Shown here: in pieces, positions 1-10,349 of the stretch
Layout of the letters: every line of letters begins with the position of its first letter
Position numbering within the stretch: position 1 is the stretch's first letter
Assembly (NCBI GenBank): GCA_030374765.1
Contig: JARGXX010000080.1
Coordinates: forward strand, 496,001-560,000
Direction: 5' to 3'
From: Agarophyton chilense
Lineage: Eukaryota; Rhodophyta; Florideophyceae; Gracilariales; Gracilariaceae
Length of the DNA: 64,000 nt
Made by a program: the position numbers and the translations under genes
Notes under the pieces: model-generated
Told to the model about the DNA's origin: nothing
Database searches by the model: none
Seen by the model: the letters and a program-made list of their open reading frames with translations, nothing else

Positions 1-230
1 TGGGCACGATCCAGATTTGGAGGCAAGGTTACCCGAGCGCGTCGGTGATAGGATAAAACCTTAGACCTCGGAAGGTGCTCAATGGGTTCCACTGTATCCT
101 CATCAGGCGAGAATCCGTACCATCGGACTTGGTAGCGGACTTCTCCCTCGGGGGTGTAGATGTGACGCACGATGCGATCGATAACGAATTCCTGCGGGTA
201 CACTTTTCCCTGTTCGGGCTTCTCTTCCAT
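1..230 (-). pseudogene. Chromodomain of Gypsy-A polyprotein (C-terminus runs off window)
   Basis: Read from the ATG at 230 toward the window start, the frame gives a chromodomain with the core EFVIDRIVRHIYTPEGEVRY, then QVRWYGFSPDEDTVEP and a final IEHLPRSK. The aromatic residues and the V-RWYG strand are typical of chromodomains that target chromovirus integrase to heterochromatin. It is about 65% identical by eye to the chromodomain at 62.1-62.3 kb. The frame is open to the left edge. It lies in a different frame from the upstream linker (857-1366); the 50-bp duplication at 566-665 shifts the frame by exactly the amount needed to explain this. The ATG at 230 is therefore probably an internal codon of an originally longer polyprotein. 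Confidence 0.8.
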
Positions 231-565
231 CTTGGAACGCTCTAGTTCCCTTGAGGGTGTCAACGTAGGGTCTAGACACAGCCCGGTGGGTTCTTTTCCA
301 TGTTGCGAGCGGGTCTCAGCACTTCGTCCAAACGGCGCCAAGTGGCCTGTGGGCTACGTTGTAACTTCCATCTACGGAGTCAAAACGGCCCAGTTTTGAG
401 TTCTTCTTAACGCTTAGATCTTCCCGATAACAACAGTGTTCTTAGATTCCGTGACGGTTGAGAAACCGCGACGCAGTAGCGTCTCCAGTCTCAGGGGGGT
501 AAGACTTCAACGTCAACCCGAGCTACTGGGACGGAGGTTGCTCTGGTGCAACGCGCCGTGCGACA

Positions 566-665
566 GAGGCGGTTTGCGCAACGGTTGGTCGTCAGAGCCT
601 TTTGATTGGCTCAGCGAGGCGGTTTGCGCGACGGTTGGTCGTCAGAGCCTTTTGATTGGCTCGGT
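566..665. repeat. 50-bp tandem duplication, two copies
   Basis: The unit starting GAGGCGGTTTGCGC and containing TCAGAGCCTTTTGATTGGCT occurs at 566-615 and again at 616-665, with three or four mismatches. Fifty is not a multiple of three, so the second copy changes the reading frame between the Gypsy-A linker and its chromodomain. No similar duplication is seen in the related element at the right end of the window. Confidence 0.9.
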
Positions 666-856
666 GCCATTCGACGTGTGCCACACAAATGCGCGGGCGC
701 CCCGTGTGGGGTGACCGTTCCTTGTGCGGGAAAATCTGCACATGCGGATGTGAGGTGGCGCTTTCGACACGCGCTAGCACTCTCCTGAGCTGTACCCGAC
801 GGGTCTCACTCATTTCTTTCCCATATCTGAGGGTTCCAGTGCCTCCAAAGTAGTTC

Positions 857-1366
857 CTATTCCCATTCCATGACGGAGAGCCAAATTTGGTCAACCTCGT
901 CGTCGAGATATTCCCCGTGCGGGACGGCTGACACAGCTCGGCCCCGAGAAAGCGGGGTTTGAGTGTGCGACACCTCAGTGTCTCGTCCGCGGCGGCGGGT
1001 GATCGTCGGCTCTGTAGGCGTTTCGGGTGCGGAGTTCTCCACACGACTCTCCCTAGGCGGGTTTTCGTCATGTTTTCTGACGTCGTGCTCGGCTGGGTCG
1101 GCGGTGATGTCGCTACCCATACGCTGGGGTTGTGACTTCTCTGTTGCCGGCTCGGTCGGGCTCGCCGTCTCACTGTGAGAACTAGATTCCCTGTTAGGGC
1201 GACTGGCTGACGCCGAAACATCGTCCTTCGAAGGAACTAAGTCCTCCTCCCCCTCCTTAGGCGGAGAGCCAGCAGGCTTGATTACCTCCGGTGGGGGAGT
1301 AACTCTGTAAGAGTTCGTTGACTGGGCCCTTGAGGGAGCGGGCCCAGGTTCGGGAGTATCCGAAGT
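857..1366 (-). pseudogene. Gypsy-A integrase tail and linker, in frame with gag behind a TAA
   Basis: The codons immediately after the gag stop (TAA at 1367-1369) stay open in the same frame for 170 codons until the TAG at 857. The first 25 or so include NSYRVTPPPEV. This resembles the end of the integrase C-terminal domain in the other chromoviruses of the window (ISRDRVVLAP in Gypsy-D, VSIDSVTRAP in Gypsy-B). After it comes a Pro/Ser/Glu/Arg-rich, low-complexity linker like that of Gypsy-D. The simplest reading is an internal deletion that joined the end of gag to the end of integrase. Another stop (TGA near 809) follows the TAG, so the region is decaying. Confidence 0.6.
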
Positions 1367-3397
1367 TTAGTTTTTCGAAGCGGACCCCACCCAATTCGGT
1401 GCAGCTGCCTCGAAGGGGACCGGTTGTTCCCCGTTCGCGGGTTCAAGTTCTGTATCCCTGTCAGCAAGGTGAGCTCGGAGTATCCTTTGTTCCTCATAGG
1501 ACCTACTCGGGACTCGAGCTTTCTCCTCAGGGGTCAGAGCCTCGTACTGAGCGATAATTCGTGAAGCCTCCGGCAGGGGAAATGTGCAGTCTGGTGCTTT
1601 GTGACCACGGAGGTAACACAAATAGCAAATCAGCTCTGCCGGGTTCGGTTGTGGACGTGAATCCACGCGACGTGGTGCTGTATCCCTCCATCCGGGGCGA
1701 GAGAACCGAGCAGCGGTATTCGCAAAAGGGAGCGATGCGGCTGGCACCCTCCGTCCTTGGGTATAGAGCGCAGGGTCTTCATCCGTAGTCGGAGCGGATG
1801 TCGACGGCAACTCAGACGTACCCATAGATTCGGGGTTACTTCCAATGAAGTGAATGTTATCATTGACCCCCGCAGGGGCAGGGCCTCCTGCGAGTGACAA
1901 AGACGAGTTACCTCCATCGGCGAGGAGAGCACGTGTCGGCCGACTCTTTCGGTTCTGCCGGGCACGGAGAGTATCCCCCTCAGCCTGGGCGTACTGGACC
2001 AGTTCCAAGTAGGTCAGCTTGCGCTTGTCTTCCCGATGTCGGGCAACCAATGCCCTTACCGAGGGGTCCAAACTATCCACAAACATGGTGCATCTCTCGT
2101 AGGCGGGGAATACATTCCCGCATTGGTGAAACGCTTTATTCAAGCGAGTTGAATACACCGTTTCGGTTTCCATCGGCTTCTGCCGCGTATCCCTTAATGC
2201 AAAGATTGCTTCCTTAATCGCATTTCCAGTAGCGTATGACCTCAAGAGGTACTGCACCGCTTCGGGCCAGCACGTGACTCCCCCTTCCGAGGCTCGGGAT
2301 GATCCACGGACGGAGCTGAACTGGTCTTCAGCCATCCTCTTTAAGAAATAGGGTAATGCAAGATACGCTTGCGCTTCACTCATACCGAGGACGTCAGCCT
2401 CCTGGACGAACCTCGCAAGGAAATCGAGCACCAGAATTGGGTCTGTTCCTGTGAACTCCCTCTTCTGTAGGGTGATGCTCAGCCTTTTGATGTAGTCCTT
2501 GACCTTACCCCTTCCGCGGGATGTTCGATCTCCCGAAGGGTTATCCAACCGGTAATAGCGGTACGATAGCAGCTTCCGATAGAGAGGATTCGTCGGCTTC
2601 AGCTCCCTTAATCCAAGGTGTTTCCTACCCTTCTTCCGGGTACGGATTGCCCCTTGAGAGGTGTAAGTAGCCTTCGACCGAGTCGCCCGGGATGACCGGC
2701 GTCCATCTTCACTATCCGAAGATTCGGAGGACGAACTCGATGACGAGCGATTGGGATCGGAATCCGATAAATCCTCTTGGAGGTGAACCCTCTTCTTGGA
2801 CTTGCGGCGGTCCCGTTTAGCGGAGCGGTGTTCTTCGTCTTCCGAAACGTCGGGTTTATCCTTCGAGGCTTCTGTGTCTCCGTCCATACGGATAATGGCC
2901 TCGAGGGTGTCCAGCCGAGCTCGGAAGCGTTCCGCTTGCACGCGGTGTTCCTCCACGAGGCTCCGGTACTCCTGGATAAAGACCCCAGGGGTACCAAAGC
3001 TTTCCAAAAAGGAGTTCACATCCCTCCTCAGGGTACGAAGATCATCGGCGACTCCCCGCACCTGGGCGTCCTCCACCTTGCGGCGGAGGGTAGTAACCTC
3101 CTGAAGGAGCTCGACGTGAGCCGCGTTGGCGATATCGATTCGAGTCTCCAGGCGCTGTAATTCAGGGTCGGCCCGACTTCGGGGTGCTGCTGAGGGGGTC
3201 TCCACCACTGGAGCTGGGCCCACAGCCACGACCTCTCGAGGACCTGAAACCACTGAGGGTGCTCTCCGAGTGTCCGGATCGATACCGGAATCGTTCCGAC
3301 CTTCGGGAATAGAGCTCCTCGACCTAGGCGGGGCCGGGGGCACTGAATTCGCTTGACGGTTCGATCCAGTCCTGGAGCCACGGGTAGGCGGCGACAT
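1367..3397 (-). CDS. gag: Gag polyprotein of Gypsy-A (intact)
   Basis: This is a 676-residue structural Gag. The ATG at 3397 (MSPPTRGSRTG) is preferred; an in-frame codon at 3502 would add 35 residues with no gag-like character. In order it has a Ser/Arg/Pro-rich N-terminus, a predicted coiled coil of about 100 residues (LQRLETRIDIANAAHVELLQ onward), an acidic/serine tract, a basic stretch, then a capsid domain (DPILVLDFLARF, YLLRSYAT, RCGNVFPAYERCTMFVDSLD variants). It ends with one zinc knuckle, CYLCYLRGHKAPDC (CX2CX4HX4C, about 1588-1633), the RNA-binding nucleocapsid motif. The capsid region is about 60% identical by eye to Gypsy-C gag, but here the frame has no internal stop, so this copy is the younger or more constrained one. 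In a live element it would form cytoplasmic virus-like particles. Confident on family; expression is unknown. Confidence 0.88.
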   Translation of the reverse strand: MSPPTRGSRTGSNRQANSVPPAPPRSRSSIPEGRNDSGIDPDTRRAPSVVSGPREVVAVGPAPVVETPSAAPRSRADPELQRLETRIDIANAAHVELLQEVTTLRRKVEDAQVRGVADDLRTLRRDVNSFLESFGTPGVFIQEYRSLVEEHRVQAERFRARLDTLEAIIRMDGDTEASKDKPDVSEDEEHRSAKRDRRKSKKRVHLQEDLSDSDPNRSSSSSSSESSDSEDGRRSSRATRSKATYTSQGAIRTRKKGRKHLGLRELKPTNPLYRKLLSYRYYRLDNPSGDRTSRGRGKVKDYIKRLSITLQKREFTGTDPILVLDFLARFVQEADVLGMSEAQAYLALPYFLKRMAEDQFSSVRGSSRASEGGVTCWPEAVQYLLRSYATGNAIKEAIFALRDTRQKPMETETVYSTRLNKAFHQCGNVFPAYERCTMFVDSLDPSVRALVARHREDKRKLTYLELVQYAQAEGDTLRARQNRKSRPTRALLADGGNSSLSLAGGPAPAGVNDNIHFIGSNPESMGTSELPSTSAPTTDEDPALYTQGRRVPAASLPFANTAARFSRPGWRDTAPRRVDSRPQPNPAELICYLCYLRGHKAPDCTFPLPEASRIIAQYEALTPEEKARVPSRSYEEQRILRAHLADRDTELEPANGEQPVPFEAAAPNWVGSASKN

Positions 3398-4500
3398 GCT
3401 GCAGACACGACACCGACGATTCGGGGTAACGATGAAATTCGATAACGAGATTCCCGGAGAACGGATGACGTAACACAAAACAAAAATAAAAACCAATTCC
3501 ACCCTTTACAAAGGGGACTACTACAACAAATCTTCACGACGGTGCTTCCTCTTCCAAGAAATATTCCAACACGTGGATGACCAACCCAAAAGTCCGAGAA
3601 CCGATTCTAAGTCGGGAAACCACTTGTGGAGCAAAACCCGGCGACGGGAAGTGCTCTCAAGGTGTTCGAAGCCTTGCTCCCTGGGGGAGACAGACTCAGA
3701 GACAGAGCCCTCCGTTACACCCGTAGTGTGGGTTGTAACTCCCACGGGGGATTCCGGCAGTACCGACGGAGGTGAGGGGTAGAAACCGTTGGGTCGGGAA
3801 TGGGTATGGGTATCCCAAAGAATGGGGGAAAATCCGGCGAAGAGGAAAAACGGGGCGAGGGTCGGGCACTAACAGGCACCGGACCCGAGAACCAGAAAAA
3901 GGGCGAAACAACAAAAGAAACCCAATACAGGGGCGAAAACCTGTCCTCGAAAGGAAACACAAAAAGCACGCAACAAGTAAGCAGAACTCCCACGGGGTAT
4001 CGTGCACGCAGGTCGTCTGAGCGGTCCCAAGGGGGTGGTTCCACGGAACCCAAACGTGGGCAATCTCCAAGTGGAGTCGTGTCCCTACGCAGGCGTTGCT
4101 AACCAGAGCCCGTTCCGGGTTGTAAGGCCAAAACTATGGCGACGAAGAACCTCTAAGGGTATCGAAGACCAACCTTGGTTCCCCTTTTACTCTGAGCTTC
4201 GGACTGTGAGATCTCGTCTCCCTAAGTAGGGCCCGCTAACTAAACTCTACTAATTACAGCAGTGCACACCTGCTCAGGGCCATACACGTGGAGATCCCAC
4301 TGTCAGGGCCCAAAAGTCCAACGTTCTAAAAAATATCCGAAAATCGGTGCCGAAATTAAGCCACCTGTACCACGGGGCCAATCCAACCATGGGGCATCCG
4401 AATCCTTTCTTCACAGACGAACTCTAACCAGAAAACCGTGCCACCTCAGCACAACTTCGAGGGGATCATAGTCATAACCCTCGGAGGGTTCAACCCTCAT
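3398..4500 (-). other. Leader and 5' LTR region of Gypsy-A (boundaries not resolved)
   Basis: There is no coding signal here. On the minus strand around 3900-3930 lies TTTCGCCCCTGTATTGGGTT, nearly identical to TTTCGCCCCTGTATAGGGTT near 55.83 kb in the leader of Gypsy-C, so the two elements share R/U5 or leader sequence. The region is pyrimidine-rich on the element strand with CCCATACCC-type runs. I cannot fix the TG...CA ends or the primer binding site without the partner LTR. Confidence 0.5.
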
Positions 4501-4744
4501 TATATGAGTTGCATCTTCAAGTATCCCCTAACTGGGCGTTGCTCTACATAAACAAGAAGTAATTACGGATATCATCCTTCGTCAATCATCAGCATCATAA
4601 GTTCATAACATTTACGGCATTGGGATTGGGGTGCGGAGGGTGCAGCAAATTCTTAGAAGCGTTCCATATCTGAAATATAAGAACATGAAGAAAGCTATTT
4701 ACGTGACACAGATTACAAAGTTGGAGGTATAAAATGTGCGAAAT

Positions 4745-5230
4745 ACAAGCTCTCATGGGAAGTTATTCAGTGAAAAAAGGTTATCAGTTCTGACCAAAAA
4801 AGTAGTCTTCTTGGTCCAGACGCCCTCGCTGCCTATTGGCGTGGTTTGAAAAAGGAGACAGAATGTTTTCGCAAAGGGGGCAATGAGGAAACTCGGTTAA
4901 GATTTGGGCCCCTGTATCTTATTACCTTAGTAGAAAAATTGTCGGATTTGATGGCATGCTGAATGCGAAACTCTGCGTTGGAACCCTTGGTCACGATCTT
5001 TTCCTTTTGCTACTCCCGCCGTGGGAGAGAATTGGATATTTATGTGCAATGGAGCTACTCCCCATCGCGCAAAAGCAACCAAAAACTGGTTGAAAGCGAA
5101 GAATGTAAAAGCTTTTGCCTGGCCGGCCAAAAGCTCCAATCTGAACATCATTGAGAAAGTCTGGGCTTGGCTTACAAAGCGTGTGAACTTCCAGGTGCCC
5201 TCGCCTTTGGACACGTGTCGTCGTATTTAA
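4745..5230 (+). pseudogene. Tc1/mariner transposase fragment, catalytic Asp changed to Asn
   Basis: Pieces of a Tc1/mariner transposase catalytic core are readable across frameshifts: GPDALAAYWRGLKKETECF near 4830, then MCNGATPHRAKATKNWLK and WPAKSSNLNIIEKVWAWL in the frame 5021-5230. In active members these are QDGAxxH and SPDLNxIE. Here the second catalytic Asp is Asn (CNGATPH) and the Asp of the PDLN box is also Asn, while the Glu of IIEK is kept at the spacing expected for a DD34E enzyme. The N-terminal DNA-binding domain is absent, and no paired terminal repeats were found. This is a dead relic with no close match in sequence to the complete Tc1 at 23.7-25.2 kb. Confidence 0.7.
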
Positions 5231-6420
5231 GCGAGAACTATTTCTGACTTTCAAAGGGTTGCTTGAAACAAACATTGGTTTTTGCATCGTTTATTGTTTT
5301 CCATTGCAGAAAAACGAACTTCGTTTAGTTTCAACATCCAAATTCACAACATTGGTTGTCCCCGATTTCAGCTCCCAGCGCTTTTCCTAACCCTGAAACA
5401 GAAAGAAACGACACCTTTAAGATCGAACGACCTGTGTCGCTAACATTTTCAGTGGCCATTTTCATAAACTGAATCTCCTCTTTCCACAAAGAAGACAACG
5501 TAATTTACAATATTCGAACCGATTATCGTTCAAAAGTACTACCGTTTCCTCCTGTAACAATAAAGGCAAACCCTATTCGTGTAACAAATAATACTCCAAA
5601 CCATGAAGGCTCAACAGTTTTAATTAAATAACATTTTCGGTCTCCACACTTCGTTTCCGTTGAGGTTTGTCATCTTATACATTCTCTGCCACCTTACATC
5701 AAGCAGAATGTGATATAGTTTTTAAAAGCATGATTGTACCGAGGGTGTGAGCTTCATGTGTGAGTGTACCACGCATTTGCACGGAAACACCGATGGGCGG
5801 GAGGGAAAATGGGTTTTCGCTGCCACCAGGCACAGTCAGGAACGAGCGGAGCGGGGAGACGGCTTGAAAACCTACGGTAGAACCGATCGGAGTAGTCGCT
5901 GATCTCCGCAGACGACGAAGGTGAAAGGCGGACGTGATTACCGTTTACTGCCAGTGGTGGCGCCCAAGCCCGGGTATATAGGTGCACCGGCCAGATCTCC
6001 GGCTCTACTGTAACGCCTACCCTATTCTAACGAGAAAAAAATTAACTACAAAAGCTATCTCAGTTTTCATCCACGTGTACCCGTGCCGATGTTACGTCAT
6101 CCGTCCCGCAGCGGGGCGTTGCTCCTTATCTCTTCGTCCACGTTTCCCGTCCACCACATCTCTGTTCGGGTTGGCGGCAGCTTTATGTGTGTGCGTGGCC
6201 CTCAACAGCCTTTCCCCCACCACTGACAGTCCGATATGCCATTCTCGCTCCTCCGCGCTGTTTTTCCACTATACTACACAGCAGAAAGCGAATTTTGGCC
6301 ATTTGAACATTTCCTCTTCGAACACTCATGCCATGGCGACCCATTAACAGCCATTTTGGCTCATCTCAATGCACTATATAAACTGGAGACTTTTTACAAT
6401 GCCAAAGCTCTAAGGTAAGA
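5231..6420. other. Intergenic stretch, no gene recognised
   Basis: AT-rich DNA to about 5700, then a more GC-balanced block to about 6350. Several short open frames exist, but none shows a motif, sustained length or a consistent frame. I see nothing assignable. Confidence 0.4.
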
Positions 6421-6899
6421 CCAAAAACAGAAGAAACAGCAACAGCTTTACCGTCGCTGGAGAACCAACTTAATACCACTGTAATGTCTCTTCGTGTACC
6501 TCCATCAGCAGGAAACATGCTGTTAGACCTCCAGGCTTGTGCAAGATTTCTGGACCTGTGCGACGGTATAGACGAGCCATACGATCCAAACGAAAAAGAG
6601 CCGCCTTGAGCAAGTCCGCCATTAAAGTCGATGTCCCACCAAACATTCTGTGGTACCGGTATACCCATGAAAACAAAACGAAACACGCCACGACTTTCAG
6701 GAGATCTCTCATCGTTTCGAAAGAACAAGATATCTCTCGGATGTTGCAGCGGCACGCGAGCCATGGCAGGTCCTTGAACAGAAATAGCTCGAAGAACAAC
6801 ATCAAAATATTAGTGTAACATCTGCCGGCATGACGTAGAAGTCGCGTTCGCTTTTGAGATGGACGCCTAAGAGACAAATTCTGCAAAGGATTTGAGAAA

Positions 6900-8000
6900 C
6901 CACACTCTGATAAGATGTCGTACTGTTCATTCCTACGTTTAAATGTAACAAGATTTCGCGCTACGAAAGCAGAGTGTATGACTTCAAACCTTACTCGTAT
7001 TGAGCACATCATCAAGAAACCGAACATCGATCCCAGAAGATTCGTGAATATCGATAAGAATGGTTTGTCGGCATGAGACCAGCGCAATGCTTCCCAGAAG
7101 AAGTCGTACTAGTTGAGACCCGGAAAGCTTCTTAATCACGAAGCTCCATTCAAAATCTTTAAGCGCATAACACTACTGGCCATTGTTTTCGGAAATGGTG
7201 AAAAAGAGTCGCCCATTTTCGTCTTCCAAGGCACGAAACTGCGCATTCGTTCCTTTCAAAGACTTCAAAATGGTAAAGTGGACTATCAAGGTACTGCCGA
7301 GCTAAAACCCTCCCATTCTCTGTTTCATACAAAAAAGATGTCACTTCGGGGGATTAGTGGAACTTCTTTGAATTGTAGAACTATTTCGGGAGCGACAATG
7401 AAGATCTTCGGCGTAATGGTCGTAAAGTCCTTCCCATATATGACGGCAATCAGTTGCACCTCTCTTTTCCAGTTTCGGAACTTTTTCGAAAGAATGCAAT
7501 AATCATGTAATCGCTTCCATTTCATACAAGTTGCACTACAAAACCCCTAGAACGTGCGGTATTTCCTTCTTTCATGGTAATTTTCCGAACCTTTTCACAG
7601 TAGGTTCCGAGGAGAGTGGGTGTGCAACGTACACTCGGTGAATTTGACGTTTGAAAGCTTATGAACAGAGTGTTTTAGAGGTTCTTCACTCTGGCGAATG
7701 ATAAGACCGATTTTCTTGCAACTAGAATATACACGCTTGACAAGTACCGCCTGTTGCCTCAATCAAGACCATACAGTTTAAAAGAAGCTATTCGCATTGC
7801 AACATTCGATGAAATGGTTAGTATATTAGACTATACGCGTCAAACAGATTCAAACAAAACTTCTGGAGCTGCTGTGCTTAACAATAGTGGTTTATTTGAC
7901 AAAACATCCGGCGCGGTCGCCACTGCCGACGAAGCAACGCGTTTGCTTATGATTCAGGAAAATAATCGCAAACGAGAATGAAAGCCTTAGAAGCAGCGTG
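6900..8000 (+). pseudogene. Pogo/Tigger-like (DDE_1) transposase relic
   Basis: Short blocks on the plus strand, broken by frameshifts and stops, line up in the order of a pogo-type DDE transposase. RRFVNIDKNGLSA near 7040 corresponds to the first catalytic block (NVDETG type). It is followed by KESPIFVFQGTKLRIRSF (7205-7260) and RNGRKVLPIYDGNQLHLS near 7410-7460, corresponding to the second catalytic block (IYDGxxSHLS). Then comes LPFHTSCTTKPLERAVFPSF near 7510-7575, corresponding to LPPHTSHxxQPLDxxVF, in which the third catalytic Asp has become Glu. The C-terminal part (PYSLKEAIRIATFDEMVSIL, 7765-7830) follows. The N-terminal HTH region before 6900 is too eroded to place. The family call is by motif order only. 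Confidence 0.6.
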
Positions 8001-8559
8001 AGAATTCATTAGAATCGAATTAGGCAATGGTCCGTCGAAGGAATCTTGATTCGCGGAAAAGTTTGGCTGAAAGTCGTGCCCAGTGTCGCGTGGAAAAACA
8101 CGATGAACGAATCGTCATAATTCATTCACTACAAGAAAAAAAGTCAATTTCAAAAAGCAGATTTGTGTTTGGAAATGAAGAAGGAGGGCGGAGGCGGGGA
8201 GTTTTTGCTGGAGCAATTCAAGACTGAGAGGAATTTTTGGCTAGCAAGTCTAATAATTTGTTGAAAAATACTGTAAAAGATGGTTGAAGTGTTGTGTAAA
8301 TCGTTCTAGACGAGGAAACATTAGATTTTTCTTGCTTTCAACCTTTTAGTTCATGACCACGTTCTAATAGCTTTGCAGTACTTCAACGGAAAATGAATCC
8401 GCGCATTTAGGCGTGCGACAGACGGCTTTGGCTCCTGTTATTCGCAACAATGAACGTGTAGAGGACGAAAAAGAACCGTTTCAGAGGTTTCGCTTTCGGG
8501 TGTTCAAGAAGGTGGGGCACCCCTCAGTACTTGGAGTAAAAGCAGTTTAACAATGTTAA

Positions 8560-8680
8560 GGATATGGCTAATGAAATTGGCGATTTGTGGGAGACCATGC
8601 CGGTTGAGCTCTTGGAGAACCTCTACAAATCTATTCCAAAGCCAAACATTGAAGTACTCGAAAAGAAAGCTATGTAGGGC
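8560..8680 (+). pseudogene. Possible Tc1-type transposase C-terminal fragment
   Basis: The frame around 8575-8680 reads IGDLWETMPVELLENLYKSI and ends EVLEKKAM before a stop. This resembles the conserved C-terminus of Tc1 transposases (W..I....L..LY.SIP.R...VI...G). It is isolated from any catalytic core of the same type, and may instead be the end of a separate insertion into the pogo-like relic upstream. Confidence 0.4.
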
Positions 8681-8689
8681 TATTAGAAG

Positions 8690-9620
8690 GCCTTCATTAT
8701 AATTACTATATGTTTGCAGTTATAAAATTTCGTTGATATATAATGAACTCTGTTTGCTGTTCTGCATATATAATGTCATTGTTTCATAGTCTACTTTTAA
8801 CAATTTATGAAGTGGTTCCAATCACGAATGTGTAGTGGATGGTTCTGGCCTAGTTGCAGCTGCCTACGGACTTAAGAAGAAACACACTATCTGGTTTGAT
8901 ATATGGAGTTTTCGTTGACTGTAGCAGAGGGACGAAGAAAAGCGAAAAGACCAGGAACAGAAAAAGAACGAGCAACTTTATCGAGCGAAAAGCAGAGCGA
9001 AGAAGAAAGCCGTTAATTTGAAGTTTTGTGTAGTGAAAACTTGTTTGTCCGTTGCAAAGCAAAAACGGCGTCGTTTTTTGGCTGGCATGCCTTTGCAGCA
9101 GAAGGAGGCAGCTTTGCTCGCGGTAGGTGTGGCGGCAGAGGTGGTCGCAGCCGTTCTGTGTAATGCTTCCTTTGTGTCGTATTTTCCGATATCTACCTTG
9201 CAAACTACACAAGCTATGTTTTGATGATGCCGAATCAGGAAAAGTCTTTGTGGAGGGGGTGCGAGATTTGTGGTGGAACCATTAGAGCAATTTGTTTCTA
9301 TGGTGTTTTCTACGTCAAAGCGATTTCATTTGGTTCAAAATGTCCAGGTTCAATAGTTTTCGATATACAATCAAAGATTGCCCGAATTGTCAATTTTGAG
9401 CCTTTTGCGAACGGTATACATGGAAACCTTTCCGAAAGCGTCCGTTCCTTTGACGATCAACCACCCTGCTTAGACCATCAATAAAGTGCACATTTAACTC
9501 AAACAATTTTTCGTACAGCACTTGTACTTTACCCTATCGAACTAAGCGAATATCGGTAGCCTCATCGCAAACTGGGTCGCTCCTGTATTTCAAATTGCTG
9601 GGTCTGCGCAAATCGAAAAT
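8690..9620. other. TE-derived or unassigned sequence
   Basis: The plus strand near 8930-9010 encodes a Lys/Arg/Glu-rich run (KRKDQEQKKNEQLYRAKSRA) like the basic tails of pogo-type transposases. Near 9230-9310 a short frame contains a CEICGG motif. Neither is long or intact enough to call a gene, and the rest shows no recognisable content. Confidence 0.3.
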
Positions 9621-9649
9621 TGCGTGTAGTACCCGCTCTAACGGAGAGA

Positions 9650-10262
9650 GCAGACACCCGTGACAGCGTTCGGACTGCCGATGGGTCGCTTGCGGCGAAA
9701 GAAAAGGGGTGGTAGAGCTACAACACCAGCGAGCTGGAAGTGGGGTGTAAGGCCACTACTCGCCAGCGAGGGTGAACAGTGCAACTGTAAAACGTTTATG
9801 GAACGTAGGTACGAGACGGCTCGTAAAGTGGTTGGGGGCTGACTATCTATTATAGCTCTTCCGGATCTCCGGTTAAGGCATTCTAAGCGAGGTACAGAAT
9901 ACTCATGATGCGCATGTTGTCTCCTTTACTTGGAGTCGGCGCTCACCTCTGGTACACTATATACTGTGTACCAGGGTGAGTGCCCAAATAAATATATAAA
10001 TAATACCCAGTGGTCAGCCACTTAGCCAAACCACTGTATGGGTATGGTCCCTAATGGACGTCTAGCTACAAAGGGTAGTAAAGCCCTCCACGTGGATCGC
10101 CACTACATGTGCCGTTGCCAATATGGCATTCCCCTAGGAAGGGTCGCAACTATGCGCGCGCCGTGGTAAGCCACTCGACCCATGAGGCCACGTGTTCCAC
10201 TAAGACATTCTGCCTCTAGGCATCCTATGCGGGATGCCGCTTCATATCACAATGCTGATGAT
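9650..10262. repeat. Possible solo LTR or LTR remnant
   Basis: A GC-richer block without ORFs lies between AT-rich flanks, with LTR-like composition (TATAAATAATACCCAGTGG near 9995, many CCACGTG-type words). It resembles the non-coding LTRs of the window in style only. I could not identify matching ends or a target-site duplication, so the assignment is tentative. Confidence 0.2.
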
Positions 10263-10349
10263 AACACTCACTTATGAGTTCCAACCGCGACTTCGCGAAA
10301 AACCAACCTATCGGATTCCCCGACATCGTAGAATACAACAGTTAGCGAG

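Larger units (their letters stand above)
1..4500 (-). mobile_element. Gypsy-A: Ty3/gypsy chromovirus deletion derivative, truncated by window edge
   Basis: On the minus strand the order is leader, gag (3397 to 1367), a proline/serine-rich segment (1366 to 857) and a chromodomain (230 to 1). No protease, reverse transcriptase, RNase H or integrase core lies between gag and chromodomain, where a complete chromovirus would have about 3.5 kb of them. Gag is clearly related to that of Gypsy-C in this window, and the chromodomain to that of Gypsy-D. The right boundary (5' LTR outer end) is only approximate: I could not find a matching LTR because the 3' end lies outside the window. The stretch is probably a non-autonomous copy. 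Confidence 0.75.

Noticed and set aside
592-1221. 209-codon minus-strand ORF in the linker of Gypsy-A
   Set aside because: It is an out-of-frame shadow; the frame continuous with gag (1366-857) has the linker-like composition.
6470-7087. 205-codon minus-strand ORF
   Set aside because: It has no motif and lies antisense to the pogo-like relic, whose plus-strand blocks are recognisable.
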